Source of the DNA: Brachynemurus nebulosus
Taxonomy: Eukaryota; Arthropoda; Insecta; Neuroptera; Myrmeleontidae
Length of the DNA stretch: 64,000 nt
Assembly (NCBI GenBank): GCA_035578155.1
Contig: JAPWDM010000001.1
Span: 171,217,498-171,281,497, forward strand
Direction: 5' to 3'
The position numbers were made by a program, and so were the translations under genes. Shown piece by piece: positions 1 through 11,659 of this stretch; within the stretch, counting starts at the first letter, position 1; each line of letters starts with the position of its first letter. A model generated the notes under the pieces. The model was not told where the DNA came from and did not search any database. It was given only the letters and a program-made list of their open reading frames with translations.

Positions 1-117
1 TATTTTAAAGAATTTCCGAAAGGAAAATTTAGCTGTTACAACAGCTGTTATGAAACTTGACCTCAGGACTATGCTTGAAATTTTTCACCAGAAACCGAAA
101 ATAATACCGATTCGCAA

Positions 118-121
<4 letters not shown>

Positions 122-181
<60 letters not shown>
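122..181. repeat. (TA)n microsatellite
   Basis: About 30 uninterrupted TA dinucleotides. Apparent reading frames across it (runs of Tyr-Ile) are artefacts. The rest of 1-652 is AT-rich sequence in which I see no gene. Confidence 0.98.
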
Positions 182-186
<5 letters not shown>

Positions 187-652
187 AGAGCACCAGTAGC
201 CGTCACTGACCCAATAGCCGTTATCAGTAAAATGATAAATATTAAGATATTATGCAAGCATATATTTGTAACACAGATAAAGCAGACAATTTGTATCACT
301 TCTTGACAGAGTTTCCCTGTCCAATCATACCGAATTCACTACATAGCCAAATACACATTGAAAGATATTACTCAAAATAACAATCATCTAAAACTATTAA
401 ACATTGAATCCAAAAAACAAATGAATAATATTTTTTTCTACATTTTGCCCTGGGAGAATAACCCATAGAGCGAGAAACTTAAAAAATTATAAATAAGAAT
501 TTATTTTGTTACAACGTCTTCCTTTAAATTACTGAATATTTGTTATTGATGTTGTTATCTTTTTCACTAGAGATATATTGTTAAATGTTATTTAACACTT
601 CTTGATAACACAAGAAGTACATAATTGTTAAATCATTAAGCTAAAATGGTTA

Positions 653-976
653 GGCCCGGCATACACGTTACGGTATACCGGAGAGGTATACCTGTACAGG
701 TAAACTGCAGCGGTAATTGAAAATCAGTATTTTCTACCTGCGCAGGTATGTATACCGCAGCGTGTATGTGAGTCAAACAACACCTACACAGGTTTGATTT
801 CAATTGTTTATACGCTTTCATAGTAAGCGTCATGAGTAATCATGAGTAAAATCTGTGCAGTTTACCTGTACAGGTATACCTCTCCGGTATACTGTAACGT
901 GTGTGAGCTCGTTGCCTGTACAGTTTACCTGCACAGGTTTATCTGCGCAGGTATACCGTAACGTGTATGCCCGGCC
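653..976. mobile_element. PIF/Harbinger-type MITE, TTA target duplication
   Basis: A 324-bp non-coding element. The left end GGCCCGGCATACACGTTACG is matched by the reverse complement of the right end with one transposed base, and both ends are flanked by TTA (650-652 and 977-979). Inside lie several copies of the motif CCTGYRCAGGT in both orientations, so much of the element can fold on itself. A 3-bp TTA/TAA duplication with long G-rich inverted ends is typical of PIF/Harbinger; no coding remnant is visible, so the family assignment is inference. Confidence 0.8.
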
Positions 977-979
977 TTA

Positions 980-1417
980 CTTGATACTGTATAGGTATTC
1001 TTATTTTGTATTTATGAAAAAGCTCAATTGCCAGTCGATGTTCTATACAAATTGTATTTAAACATTAATAAAATGTTGATATGTTGTTTATACAGAAAGT
1101 ATTAATGAATCGAATAATTGTGCTGAAATGACAATTCCGCCAGTGGCGTAGAATATAGGAGGTGTTAACCTTATTTGTGACAGTAGTTAGAAAATCTTAT
1201 TTAACATAGTTTAGTATGGTTTACGGTACCTACACATCCTGCCAAGTATGATAAAGATACGTCAAGTACTGGGAAAAAATAGTTACTAAGTTTTTAAATA
1301 AAACACTCGTAGCTTAGTAAAGAGCAATTTTATCTAAGTGATTGGGGTTGAATCTTCATATTCTGAGCCCAGGAATCCTCAATTTAAATATTTCCAATTA
1401 TTAATGAAACACCTATG

Positions 1418-1481
<64 letters not shown>

Positions 1482-3409
1482 TATATATATATATACAAAT
1501 TTTGGCGAATCGGCATCATTTTCTGGTGACCTCAAAATAAATTTCTATTATAGTCCCAAGCTCAAGTTTTCCCATGACAGTGGCAGTAGTAGCTGAATTT
1601 TTCATTTGGAAGTTCATTAAAACATTTGAATAAAATAATAAAATAAAAATTTAAAATATATTTAGCAGTACACTACCAGCTCAAATGAAAAAGTATAATA
1701 AGCTCAAAAAATAAATAATTTTAAAATAAGAACATTACATCAAAACAAGGTATTGAACAATTATTACTAGCTGTACTCGGGACGTCGTTTGCGTGAAGCG
1801 TTGTTATAAAATCAGTGAGAAATATATATGATATGTTTAGTATAATATATATAATATATTGGTATCTAAATCGCCAACTATCTACAGTATCAGTACCTAC
1901 AATTTTCCAAAAACATTCCATGTACAGATACGGTCTCGTTACAATTTTATGATATGTGTATTGTGTATATAGATTAGTAATGCACTGCATTTTAAATATA
2001 ATCTTATTTATAAGAACTGAAAATGACTCATTTCAAAAATAAAATTTTGTAACATATATAAAAGTTATTATAATTTCTACTATCCTATTTCAATATATTA
2101 GATAGTAGATCTTGTGAGAGATAGTTATATTACGAGCTTGTCTGATACATAAATTAATGTGAATGAGTTATTTTCAGTTGTCGTTGTTTTCACTATAAGT
2201 AATAAATATATTATGTACTTGGAATTTATTGATTGTTTTTTAAAGGTTTTTTGGATATAAATTTAATATTTTGCGGGTTTTATTGGTCTTATTATATCAT
2301 ACGCATCTGTTTAATCATAAGTTTAACCTTTCGCGTATTATAAAATTTATAAATAATTAGTCTCTTTGTCAAAACCACTAGAATAATATGAACATGCCAT
2401 ATTTAAGTTTGTGGGCTTTTAATATCTGGGTTTTAATATATGGGTTACTATAATACTATTATAATTATATAGTAATTAAACTTTATGTCCTTAAAGAATT
2501 ACGGTCAGATTAACTGTTATTTACGAGATTAAATTTCAGACTTTTTATTAATTGCTATTCATTTTTGTTAGTAGAAGCTCTAATAGCACATTATTTTGCT
2601 AACCCGTCAGATGTCAGAAAACTACGGTCCGCGGGCCAGATCTGACCCACCTGCTGTTTTTAATCCGGTTCGCCAATTAATATTTTGTCTTTTTTAACTT
2701 TAATAATGTTTTTTGATGGTCAATTTTTTGAATGAATACTTTTAGTAGAAGATAGCTAAATAAATTATTTAAAGTTTAAAGAAATGGGTTAATTCAAATT
2801 CTAGAATGATGATACGATCCACTAAAATCACCTGCATGGGGAGTTACATTTGTATTGGAAATGTATACCTCTAATACGAAAAGATATTTTCAAAAACATA
2901 AAATAAAGATATAAATTTCCAAACAATTTTATACCAAGCGAAGTCAAGTTTTAGTATTATAAAAAGATTATCTCAAAATTCCATTATGTTATATTTTATT
3001 AAATTTTATTAAATTTTTTTAAACTTACAAATAAATATAGTAACCTGACGAAAATTAGGTGCTTTAAATGTCCCTATCATGTTTAATAATTAACCTTTAT
3101 GTAGTCAAAATTATTTATCTCCCTGGAAATAGCGGGCTGTGGGTCAGAAAACAAATATAAGCTGTTATTGATAAAAAAAATTTAACTACGATTGAAACAT
3201 TTGGTTAATTTATTTGCAATTAAATAGTTATAATTTTGAACTATTTGTGTGAGCCTTACTGTACTATGCTTCGAAACATTTGAAATCTTCCAGTGGTGTG
3301 ATTGTTTACGCTAACAAGAAGAGTATATCAAGTACACTGTTCAAATTTTTGTTGAAGAGTTTTGTTATCTAGTGATTGCTATCTAGCGAATATTATCTCG
3401 TTTTCGAAA
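980..3409. other. Stretch without a recognised gene
   Basis: AT-rich sequence containing a (TA)n microsatellite at 1423-1494. At 2609-2660 there is a hAT-like terminal fragment (CAGATGTCAGAAAACTACGG followed by a CCGCGGGCC core), with a possible partner at 3130-3150 (GGGCTGTGGGTCAGAAAAC). No exon with convincing similarity is seen on either strand. Confidence 0.6.
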
Positions 3410-3803
3410 ATGCCGAAATCTAAAGTCATTTATGAGGAAATGAATTCCGTGATTTTAAAATTGATAAACTATTTTATTTTAGAATTGCAAAATCGTGGTC
3501 CTTTGATTCCTTTAACTGTCGCACAAGAGGTAAATATAAAATTTTTGCAAATATATTAATTTATTAAGTAACACTCATGATTAATTTTAACATTTTAATT
3601 AAATACAATATTGCGCGGTTTTAGAGAGTAGCTTTAGCATTAAATTTAAGTATATCTTCAAGTACAAGAGCAGTTCAAGTGGCAAAAAAATCAGCTGAGC
3701 CTAAGGAACGCAAAAAAAGAATGTGTCCCAAAACTATCGACTGCGATTCAGTTGTAAAAAATGACATTATGAGGACCATTATTTATGATATGCACCAACA
3801 TGG
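3410..3803 (+). pseudogene. N-terminal fragment of a Tc1/IS630-type transposase-like gene (two exons)
   Basis: Exon 1 (3410-3529) begins MPKSKVIYEEM and ends in phase 0 at a GTAAAT donor. Exon 2 starts at 3625 after a TTTTAG acceptor, continues RVALALNLSISSSTRAVQ and reaches a GTATGT donor near 3803. The joined reading frame looks like a helix-turn-helix N-terminus (alternating hydrophobic helix, then a lysine-rich stretch KKSAEPKERKKR, then a D-x-x-x-K-x-D-I-x-R-x-I-Y-D-M helix) of the kind preceding a DDE domain in insect transposase-like proteins. No catalytic DDE exon is found downstream, so it is probably a truncated relic or an exon of an unseen gene. The family assignment is from memory and moderate; the splice junctions are seen directly. 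Confidence 0.5.
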
Positions 3804-5690
3804 TATGTGTCATCATTGTAAATTATCTGGATACTTTTTAGAAATTTCACATAATATTAGATATTAAAATAAAAGTATAACATTTTTCTAAACATCATTT
3901 TATAACATCAGAAAGACTGTGGACAAAAAAAAACTGAATAATATAATTATTATAATACTAAAGTTAGTCATAGCACACTTATTAACATCATAACTTAATT
4001 GAGTAAGTAATAGCTATTTCAAAATACTTTTCAGTAGAAAATTGTAACTTTGTTCCTTAAATATGTTGAAATTTTATTCTAATTGCTCAATTAAATTTTT
4101 AAATTATATAATTAAGTATTTTTATTTACTGAACTAAATTCACCACAGTATAGATCCATTACTGTATAAAATTTTGTGTTGTGCCAAGATCTGCGAAAGA
4201 TGAAAGTGACGTTAAAATGATTTTCCGGGGCCTTGGTGCCTTGAAGGGCCTAAAATAGAAACAATTCTAAAACTGCTGGTATAGGTACCCATACTAAGTT
4301 CTTACGGTGCGGAAATTATCCATGCTAATAAAATATCAAGATAGTTATTTTAGAGTCATTGGGCGAGCAGGGTCAAGTGCTATAAATAATTGATTTTGCA
4401 CAGAATTTTGGAATATATGATTGAATTGACCTATAAATTTTACCTATAATTCAGATAATTTTATGCGAATGACACCGCGGGTCGCAGCTAGTTAGTATTA
4501 ATTTAATTTTGTCTGTCTGTCCGTCTTGAAATCTTTTAAACACGCCAGTAATATTAAGTACTAATAAAATTTGATTTTGATAGTATTTAATTGAACTGGC
4601 AGTCCTAAGCCTGTGTGAAGTGTGAAGGAAAGATTTTTGAATAAAACAAAAATTATTTTATGAAATTCTACTGAGTGCATTTGAGTCCACACTAGGTAAG
4701 CGCCTTTTTAACTCATGCAGTTGTTCCCAGCACTATGGAAGAAAATGATTACATGAGACAAAAGTACACTAATAATTTATATTAATAAAGTAAAATTTTT
4801 GCGAAGTAATTTATTTGCTATTATGAGCTGAATTTCCACAAAGTCACGCTCACAATCAAGGCCGTGGACGAGTAAAAAAAGCTCCCTTTATATTCTCCCG
4901 GGCTCCCTACCGATAGCTATGAATCCGCTCATAAAGCAAAAGTCCTTTTCCGATGCTGCAACCCCGACTACCCCCTCTTGTTGGGCCTGCAACACAATTC
5001 TAGGCATTTTTAGGGAATTACTTCCGTTAAAATAACTAACGATTCATCCTCAAAATTGACACTTTGACTTACAAAATCTTATTTAAAATAAAGATAATAA
5101 ATAAAGTTGATTATATCAAAATTGTAAATAAATACAGCAGTACAAAAAAGAAATTGAAAATATTTTAACAGTGTACTTTTAAGATACATTATTTATACCA
5201 ATACCTAGATGCGCATGTCATTTATTAAGAGCAACTTTTGGCAGACAACTCATTATAATTACGTCTTCTTCTGGAGTGTAATTAAAAATAGGTAACAACG
5301 TAAGTCGCCTCTTAGTAAATAATTCATATAATTATCATTCATACTTCTATTGTTTTGGTTTAATTAGGTTGGATTAAATTGTTATATTATCTTTTTCTAA
5401 CTCGTAATATTGAATAGAGAAGAAATTTTTTAAGGAGTGTTAATAATTTTGTATTCAATTATTGGTGTAAAATTCATATGATGTCACTCTGAAGGGTTGA
5501 GTTTATTTATTACGTAATTGTCTAAACATATTAATCGGACGATATGTACTTCATTTGTCATAAAAGTAAGTTCACTTTTTTTTAAATTTTTTAAAATTAC
5601 TATTCGCCTACTTGTATTTAGAATAAACATAATGCTTTTAAAACACATTTAACAATAGCTTTCAATTCCGATGTAAAAATGGGAGAAGTG
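3804..5690. other. Stretch without a recognised gene
   Basis: AT-rich unique-looking DNA. The segment 4850-4990 is locally GC-rich and may be a transposon remnant, but no termini are recognisable. Confidence 0.5.
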
Positions 5691-6400
5691 GGGGGAAAAG
5701 TGATGCGGACTCCCTACAAGGTACTAGCTGGATACTAACTGAATACAGGTACAAAATTTCAGCCCTCTAGGTTTCCTTATGAAGTCTCTAGACGTGTTAG
5801 AAAACAAGCAAAAAAATTAAGGAAATATTGGCGTAAAAATCGTGGGGGTAAGGGTTAAAAGTTGAAACCTCCAAAAAACAGTGTCTGGCTATTAGCTTAA
5901 CCTGTACACCAAATTTCAGCCCTCTAGGTTTATTTGGGGAGATTTTGACCCGAACGAAACTGTTAAAAAACAAGAAAAATCATGTTCTTTTGGGTATAAA
6001 AATGGTGGGGGCAGGGGTTAAAAGTCGAGACCCCCAAAAGGCACCCCCTTGATACTAACTCAATCCGAATACAAAATTTCAGCCCTCTAGGTTTATTCGG
6101 GTGACCTGTGCGAGTGGTACAAACTTCGAAAACGTCGAAAAAGCATGAAATTGTAGTTTAAAAATGAGGGGGGTGGGGGTAAAATATTAAAACGTCCAAA
6201 AAGCACAACCTAGGTATGAACTCTACCAACACACCAAATTTCAATCCTCTACGTTAATTCTGGGGGGCTGGGGGCGTGTTAGATCCAGCGAAAATCGTTT
6301 TCCACCTCTCTACTCCCTCCAAATCACCCTAGGAAGCTGAATTTTGGATATGTTGTAGATAATTGATCGAAACATTATTTAAAACCTCTTTGGAAAGTTT
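5690..6400. repeat. Degenerate ~160-bp tandem array (4 or more copies)
   Basis: The motif AAATTTCAGCCCTCTAGGTT recurs near 5754, 5911, 6074 and, degraded, near 6236, giving spacings of 157-163 bp. Each unit also carries a G-rich block (GTGGGGGTAAGGGTTAAAAGT and variants) followed by a C-rich block (CCCCCAAAAGGCACCCCC). The array decays to the right, with another weak copy of the core near 6508, just before a (TA)n run at 6564-6623. No coding frame is conserved among units. Confidence 0.75.
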
Positions 6401-6561
6401 CTATTGTTTTGTTGCCCCCCACCACCCCCTTAAAGGTCGGGTCCGAAAAAAAATTTGACCCCACTTTGATAGTATTGTTGTGCATCGGAATAAGCCCCAC
6501 TTACCAAATTTCATCTCTTAACTTCCATAGGGGGGCCCTACACATATTAAAAGGTTGCGGG

Positions 6562-6563
<2 letters not shown>

Positions 6564-6623
<60 letters not shown>
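6564..6623. repeat. (TA)n microsatellite
   Basis: About 30 TA units. The sequence from here to 9021 is AT-rich with an (AAAT)n run at about 7543-7573, and I see no gene in it. Confidence 0.97.
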
Positions 6624-6626
<3 letters not shown>

Positions 6627-7542
6627 CATCTTTTTTTTTTACATATACGTGTTCTACGGGTCCGAAAACGGATAGCGCCCCTGGTCTCGCCTCTCGCAGC
6701 TCTTATCGTATAGACTGTATAAGTCTAATTTTTCGGAGAAAATTCGACTAAAAAGTTTCAATTCCATCTAACCAATAACTAATAATCATTTCCGAATAGT
6801 TTTGGTATATTCCGCTAGATAGTACCACCTATCTCAACTTTTATGAGAATGAATACCAAATAAATATAAAATATCCAAACAAATTCACAAAATAAATAGT
6901 GTTGCTAATAACTATTGAAATAAATACACGCGGTGCGCCTTGATTAAATATTTGTTTCTTTCTAGTAAGCATAAACAAGTCAAGAAAAAGATACAATCGT
7001 TTTGAAATTGGAAATTATAGTTTATTTTTGAAATCAAAATTATTCGTCGGGGAAAATGTCCACAATTACAACTGATAGTATGGAACACTGTTTGCGCAAG
7101 TACAACTTGCACCTGACAATTTGTTTGTATAGGGTAGGACTAAAATTAATTTTTATAATCTTTACAGAACACTCAACACGTGGAATTATACCACTAATAC
7201 CCAGCCAATATATTTTTTTGTTATTCTATTATTAAAATGAATTGTTTTTTGTAAATTAATATCAAAATTACAAAATTATTTTTTTACGAATTGTTCGCAA
7301 AATCAAACACGGTAAATAGAATAAAAGTAAATTAAAATTTTTTTTAATATTTAATGTTGATGATATGTATATTCACTTAAATTACATAATACACATTATA
7401 TTTTTTAAACAAAAAACCGTCTAGGTATAAAAATTTAAAAAAAAAATACATATACAAATAATTAATAAATTTGATCCCCTTTTTGATTTTATAAAATAAA
7501 AGCTCGTGCGAAAAATCACATATGAATTTTATTTACAAAAAA

Positions 7543-7573
<31 letters not shown>

Positions 7574-9021
7574 CGAAAAAAAAGCATAAAATATAAAACA
7601 ACTGAAGCACTAGTGGCTTTGATGTATTAAAAATTTACAAATATTGATATTTTTAAATGAAAATAGGTATTAGTTAAAAGAGTATTGAATTTATAGGCTT
7701 CAAAAACAGCATTCCTATTACACCATGCAACAAATTATAAACACTTTTTCACTAGGGTTATGCCAAAAAATAGGGAATTTTCAACCAATTTTTCTACACT
7801 AATGCTTCAAAATTCTTCAACTTCATAACAAAGTAACTGTGTTAAAATAACCGTAGACAAAATAACGGTTTTTCTATCACATTCGTCTTCATATCTAATT
7901 TTTTGTCTATTGGGAGCTAAAAAAATCCCAATCATATCATGTTTGTATGTAATTAAGAATAAAGAAGAAAATGAATAAGGAGCCCCAGTGAAACCTTAAC
8001 TGAAATTCCTGATGTCGGCTCCATATTTTTTTAATGGTGCATACGATTTTTATTGGCAGAAATAAGTGAAAAATAGGCGTCGGAGAGGCATCACTAAAAC
8101 CTCATTTTGAGGCAAATTGGGACTCCTCAAAGGTATCATATCCCTTTTAGTGGCGGAACCAAATTCTTACATAAAAGTCAATTTCTTTTTGAATTTTGTA
8201 TTTGACAAATCAAATGCATTATTTCTGTGATTAAATAAATATCCTCGGACTTTCATTAATTTGATTTCCAAAATTTTTCCCTATTAATAACCGCTCTGGT
8301 TATAATATTCATTATATTTTTTTTCTTTCATTTGTAGAAAAATAAAAAAATGAAATTATTCATATATTAGGAAAAATAGAATTCGAACGGTTTCAACCAT
8401 CCGTTTCTATGCGAATAATAAATTGCGAATACGTTTTATTAAACGTATACGTTTTTTTTCTAGAAACTACTTTTTTGAAAAAGCGTTTGTAAAATTTGCA
8501 AATGATTTCAGGAAACGGGCCCCTGTTGTAATTACAACAGACTTCGTTCGATATTTTATACGTCCCTACGTATACATATATAAAATAATATACCCCCTTC
8601 AATAGAATTCTAATTCGAATATTTTAATTAAATTTTCATGACACACAATTCGAGACATCCACAGCCACCTAAGCCGGTCGATATTATTAGTTTTATGTAA
8701 ATAGACGGTAAATAACAAATTTTATAAAATATGAGTTATGTGGATCGAGACCGGACGAGATCAATGTGTGAAAACATTGATGACATATGAATGAAAAATT
8801 GTTTCATATTGTAGCGAAGGTTTGAAATAAATATTTGGAGAAAAAAAGTTGTCGGTTATTCACGCACTAGAGGCATATTCATAAATTACAATCCCCGGAG
8901 AGGCAAGTTTTCCGTTTTTTTCGCGTATTTTAAAATAACTTCTAAAGGTACAAAATATGAACGCCCGTGAAATGGAATAGGAAAAGACAAATTATCGTTA
9001 AGAGTAAGGAAAATTAACGGT

Positions 9022-9203
9022 AATAAATAAACAAATACTTTACTTTGCAAAATACCACTTTTATTTTTGAAACTGTGACAATATTGTTTCGAACCGCTAG
9101 TTAATTTTCTTGTTTGAAAATGAACTAACGGTTCGAAACAATATTGTCACAGTTTCAAAAATAAAAGTGGTTTTTTTTGCAAAGTAAAGTATTTGTTTAT
9201 TAT
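9022..9203. mobile_element. Foldback MITE, family F1 copy 1
   Basis: Two long inverted arms, about 9030-9115 and 9120-9200, built on CCACTTTTATTTTTGAAACTG and its complement, meet at a short centre. A second copy lies at 22968-23123. Outside the right arm both copies share a further roughly 40 bp (ATGGAATACCATAAAGTAA and following), so the mobile unit extends beyond the hairpin on that side. Confidence 0.75.
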
Positions 9204-9774
9204 TTACAAATATGGAATACCATAAAGTAAAGCTCAAATCTATTAAAATTAACAGTAATTTTAAATTTTAATTAAATTTCTTTTTCACTATTGTCGATCT
9301 GACATAATGATATGGGGTGTGTTTGGTTAAGGAATGTTAGAGTTGCGTAAAAAGCTACGCTAGATTACGTGAGGAAAAGAAGGGAGTTAGGATCGAGTTG
9401 CATAATTTTTCACAGGCCGAACGAGATATTGAGACAGCCGAAGTTGTAGTCCTGGGGTCGAGGCTTGGAAAGGGGGCCCAGAAAAACTAAACAATATTTT
9501 TTTGCTCGTCACGTATTTTTTTGTGGTAAAATTTTTTAAAAATGTGATTTATTTCTGCGGCCCACCATTTTTTCCGCGGCCCTATTTTTGCATTTACATA
9601 TTTTATTTGGCATAATTACAAAAAGCATGAATGTGACCAGTTTTGGAAACTTTCATTTTAATAAAAGAGCCATATTTGATACGAAATTGATTGTAAATCT
9701 ATGTAAAGCAGAGGTATTAACTAAGAAAACTGACTCCAATATGACAAAAAATTTAACTACCTATATTTTTTTTA

Positions 9775-10215
9775 ATATTTCTCATTATTTTAGAAAAATA
9801 CATAACCCTAACTGAATGTTACAATAATTTAAAATGAAAAGTGACTACGTTTTCGTCACAAGAAAAATCGACAATCTGTGGTTAAAATGGCTTTTTTTGG
9901 AAAATTGTCCCCTTTTTTTACTATTTCGTTTTTTTTTTTTTTTTTGGACAAGAATACATGTTTCTAGCATTTTAATTTTTGTATTTTTAAATTGGTTGAC
10001 GTCTAAAGAACAACATGTCAAAAAGTCACCATCCTAAATAAGTGCGCTAATGTCAAAAAAACTCGATGTGGTAAAAAAAGGTACATTTTTCCAAAAAAAA
10101 GCCATTCTGACCACAGCTTGTCGATTTTTCTTGTGAAGAAAACGTAACCACTTTTACTTTTAAACTGTTGTAGCGTTAAGTTATTATCCTGTATTTCACA
10201 AAAATAATGAGAAAT
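9775..10215. repeat. Imperfect inverted repeat with ~140-bp arms
   Basis: The left arm (about 9775-9915) and right arm (about 10075-10215) are diverged reverse complements: AAAAATCGACAATCTGTGG on the left corresponds to CCACAGCTTGTCGATTTTTC on the right. A T-rich loop lies between. Short open frames through the arms are incidental. 10216-10931 contains no recognised gene. Confidence 0.65.
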
Positions 10216-10931
10216 ATTGTTTGAGTCCACTTACAAAAATGAATATACTTCCCTGTTTCGGCTACGAAATTAATCCTCGGTACTCGTTTGAACACTAGTT
10301 ATGTATATTAGCCCAACAAAATATATTTCATACATGACGGAAACCTTGGTAAATAGTACAGAGGACAGAGGTACAATACGTATCTCTCCACTACTGGAAT
10401 CAGTGTAACCAGTAAGAGATAGAAAATATGTTATATACGTGCACGGTGTTTACTTTGTATTGGCGCGCTAAACTGTGTATGTGTGCGTAATCGAACATAG
10501 AGGTTGCAGTCACGTGACCCAACGTGTGATACCACAACGTTATGTGTGGGGGTTCTACAATGCTAACAAGAATCAAATCCATTGTTGTTTGACTGACTTA
10601 CACTTAGCGACTGCTACTGAGACACTGACTACCTACGACCCTAATGTACACAAAAAGCCACACTGGAGATTTCATGATAGAGATAGTTGCTGTGTCTCCA
10701 TTACTCCATGGTAAATAGAAAGATACAAATCAAGGATTCATGAAATACTTAAATAACGCTAATATACTAAAAACTTTAAACAGAAACTACTAATTTTCTC
10801 AATTCTTTACGTGCTATTTAAATACATAAATTATAAGTTTAAAAAAAAGCCTGTAATAACCAAGATTTGACCATTCTTGCCAAATTTTTTTTTTAATTGT
10901 TTTTTTTGTTTTATTTTTATATCATCAATAG

Positions 10932-11624
10932 GTACGATATTTCTATGGATATTCTGGCCAAGTTTCAATGCCGGCGGCGTAAGTGGCGCTGAACAGCATC
11001 GTGCCATTATCAACACATATTTGTCGTTGGGTGGCTCGTGTATAGCAACATTTATCGCCTCGTCACTTGTCAACAACGAGCGACGTTTTCAAATGGCACA
11101 CGTACAGAATGGAACATTGGCTGGCGGCGTAGCTATTGGTTGTGTTGCCAATCTAATGGTCGAACCGTATGGAGCGCTTCTCATTGGATTTACAGCTGGA
11201 ACATTTTGCGTTATTGGTTTTCATTATATTCAGGTATGATAAAATAATAATTACTAATTGTCCATAATATAAAGGGGGTGTCTATTTTTTGTGGAATCAG
11301 TATTTATATAATTTTTTATATATTTCATTAACTTATTACTCCAACGAAAGAAAAGCTAACAATGCAGTTGTGGGACTTCCCCGTACTGTTTTTGTTTTCT
11401 GAAACCTGCTGAAAGAGAGGGATGGGGATCAGTAACAGAGATAAACCCTCAATAAATGCATAATCAAAACTTATTTTTTGATTTTAGGGGTAGATAAATG
11501 TGTTTTTAAAGAAAATTCTTGGAAGCAAAGTAACTGTAAATTGAATTTTTTACAAAATTTTTACCCGCAGTCTTTCCTAGAGAGGAAAGTTTGTATTTCA
11601 TGTCACCTTCACCCTCTGTGATAT

Positions 11625-11659
<35 letters not shown>

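Noticed and set aside
10877..10931. Upstream extension of the Rh exon to an in-frame Met at 10877
   Set aside because: The residues are encoded by a T-rich tract ending in ATCAATAG, a splice acceptor; the family sequence begins exactly after it.
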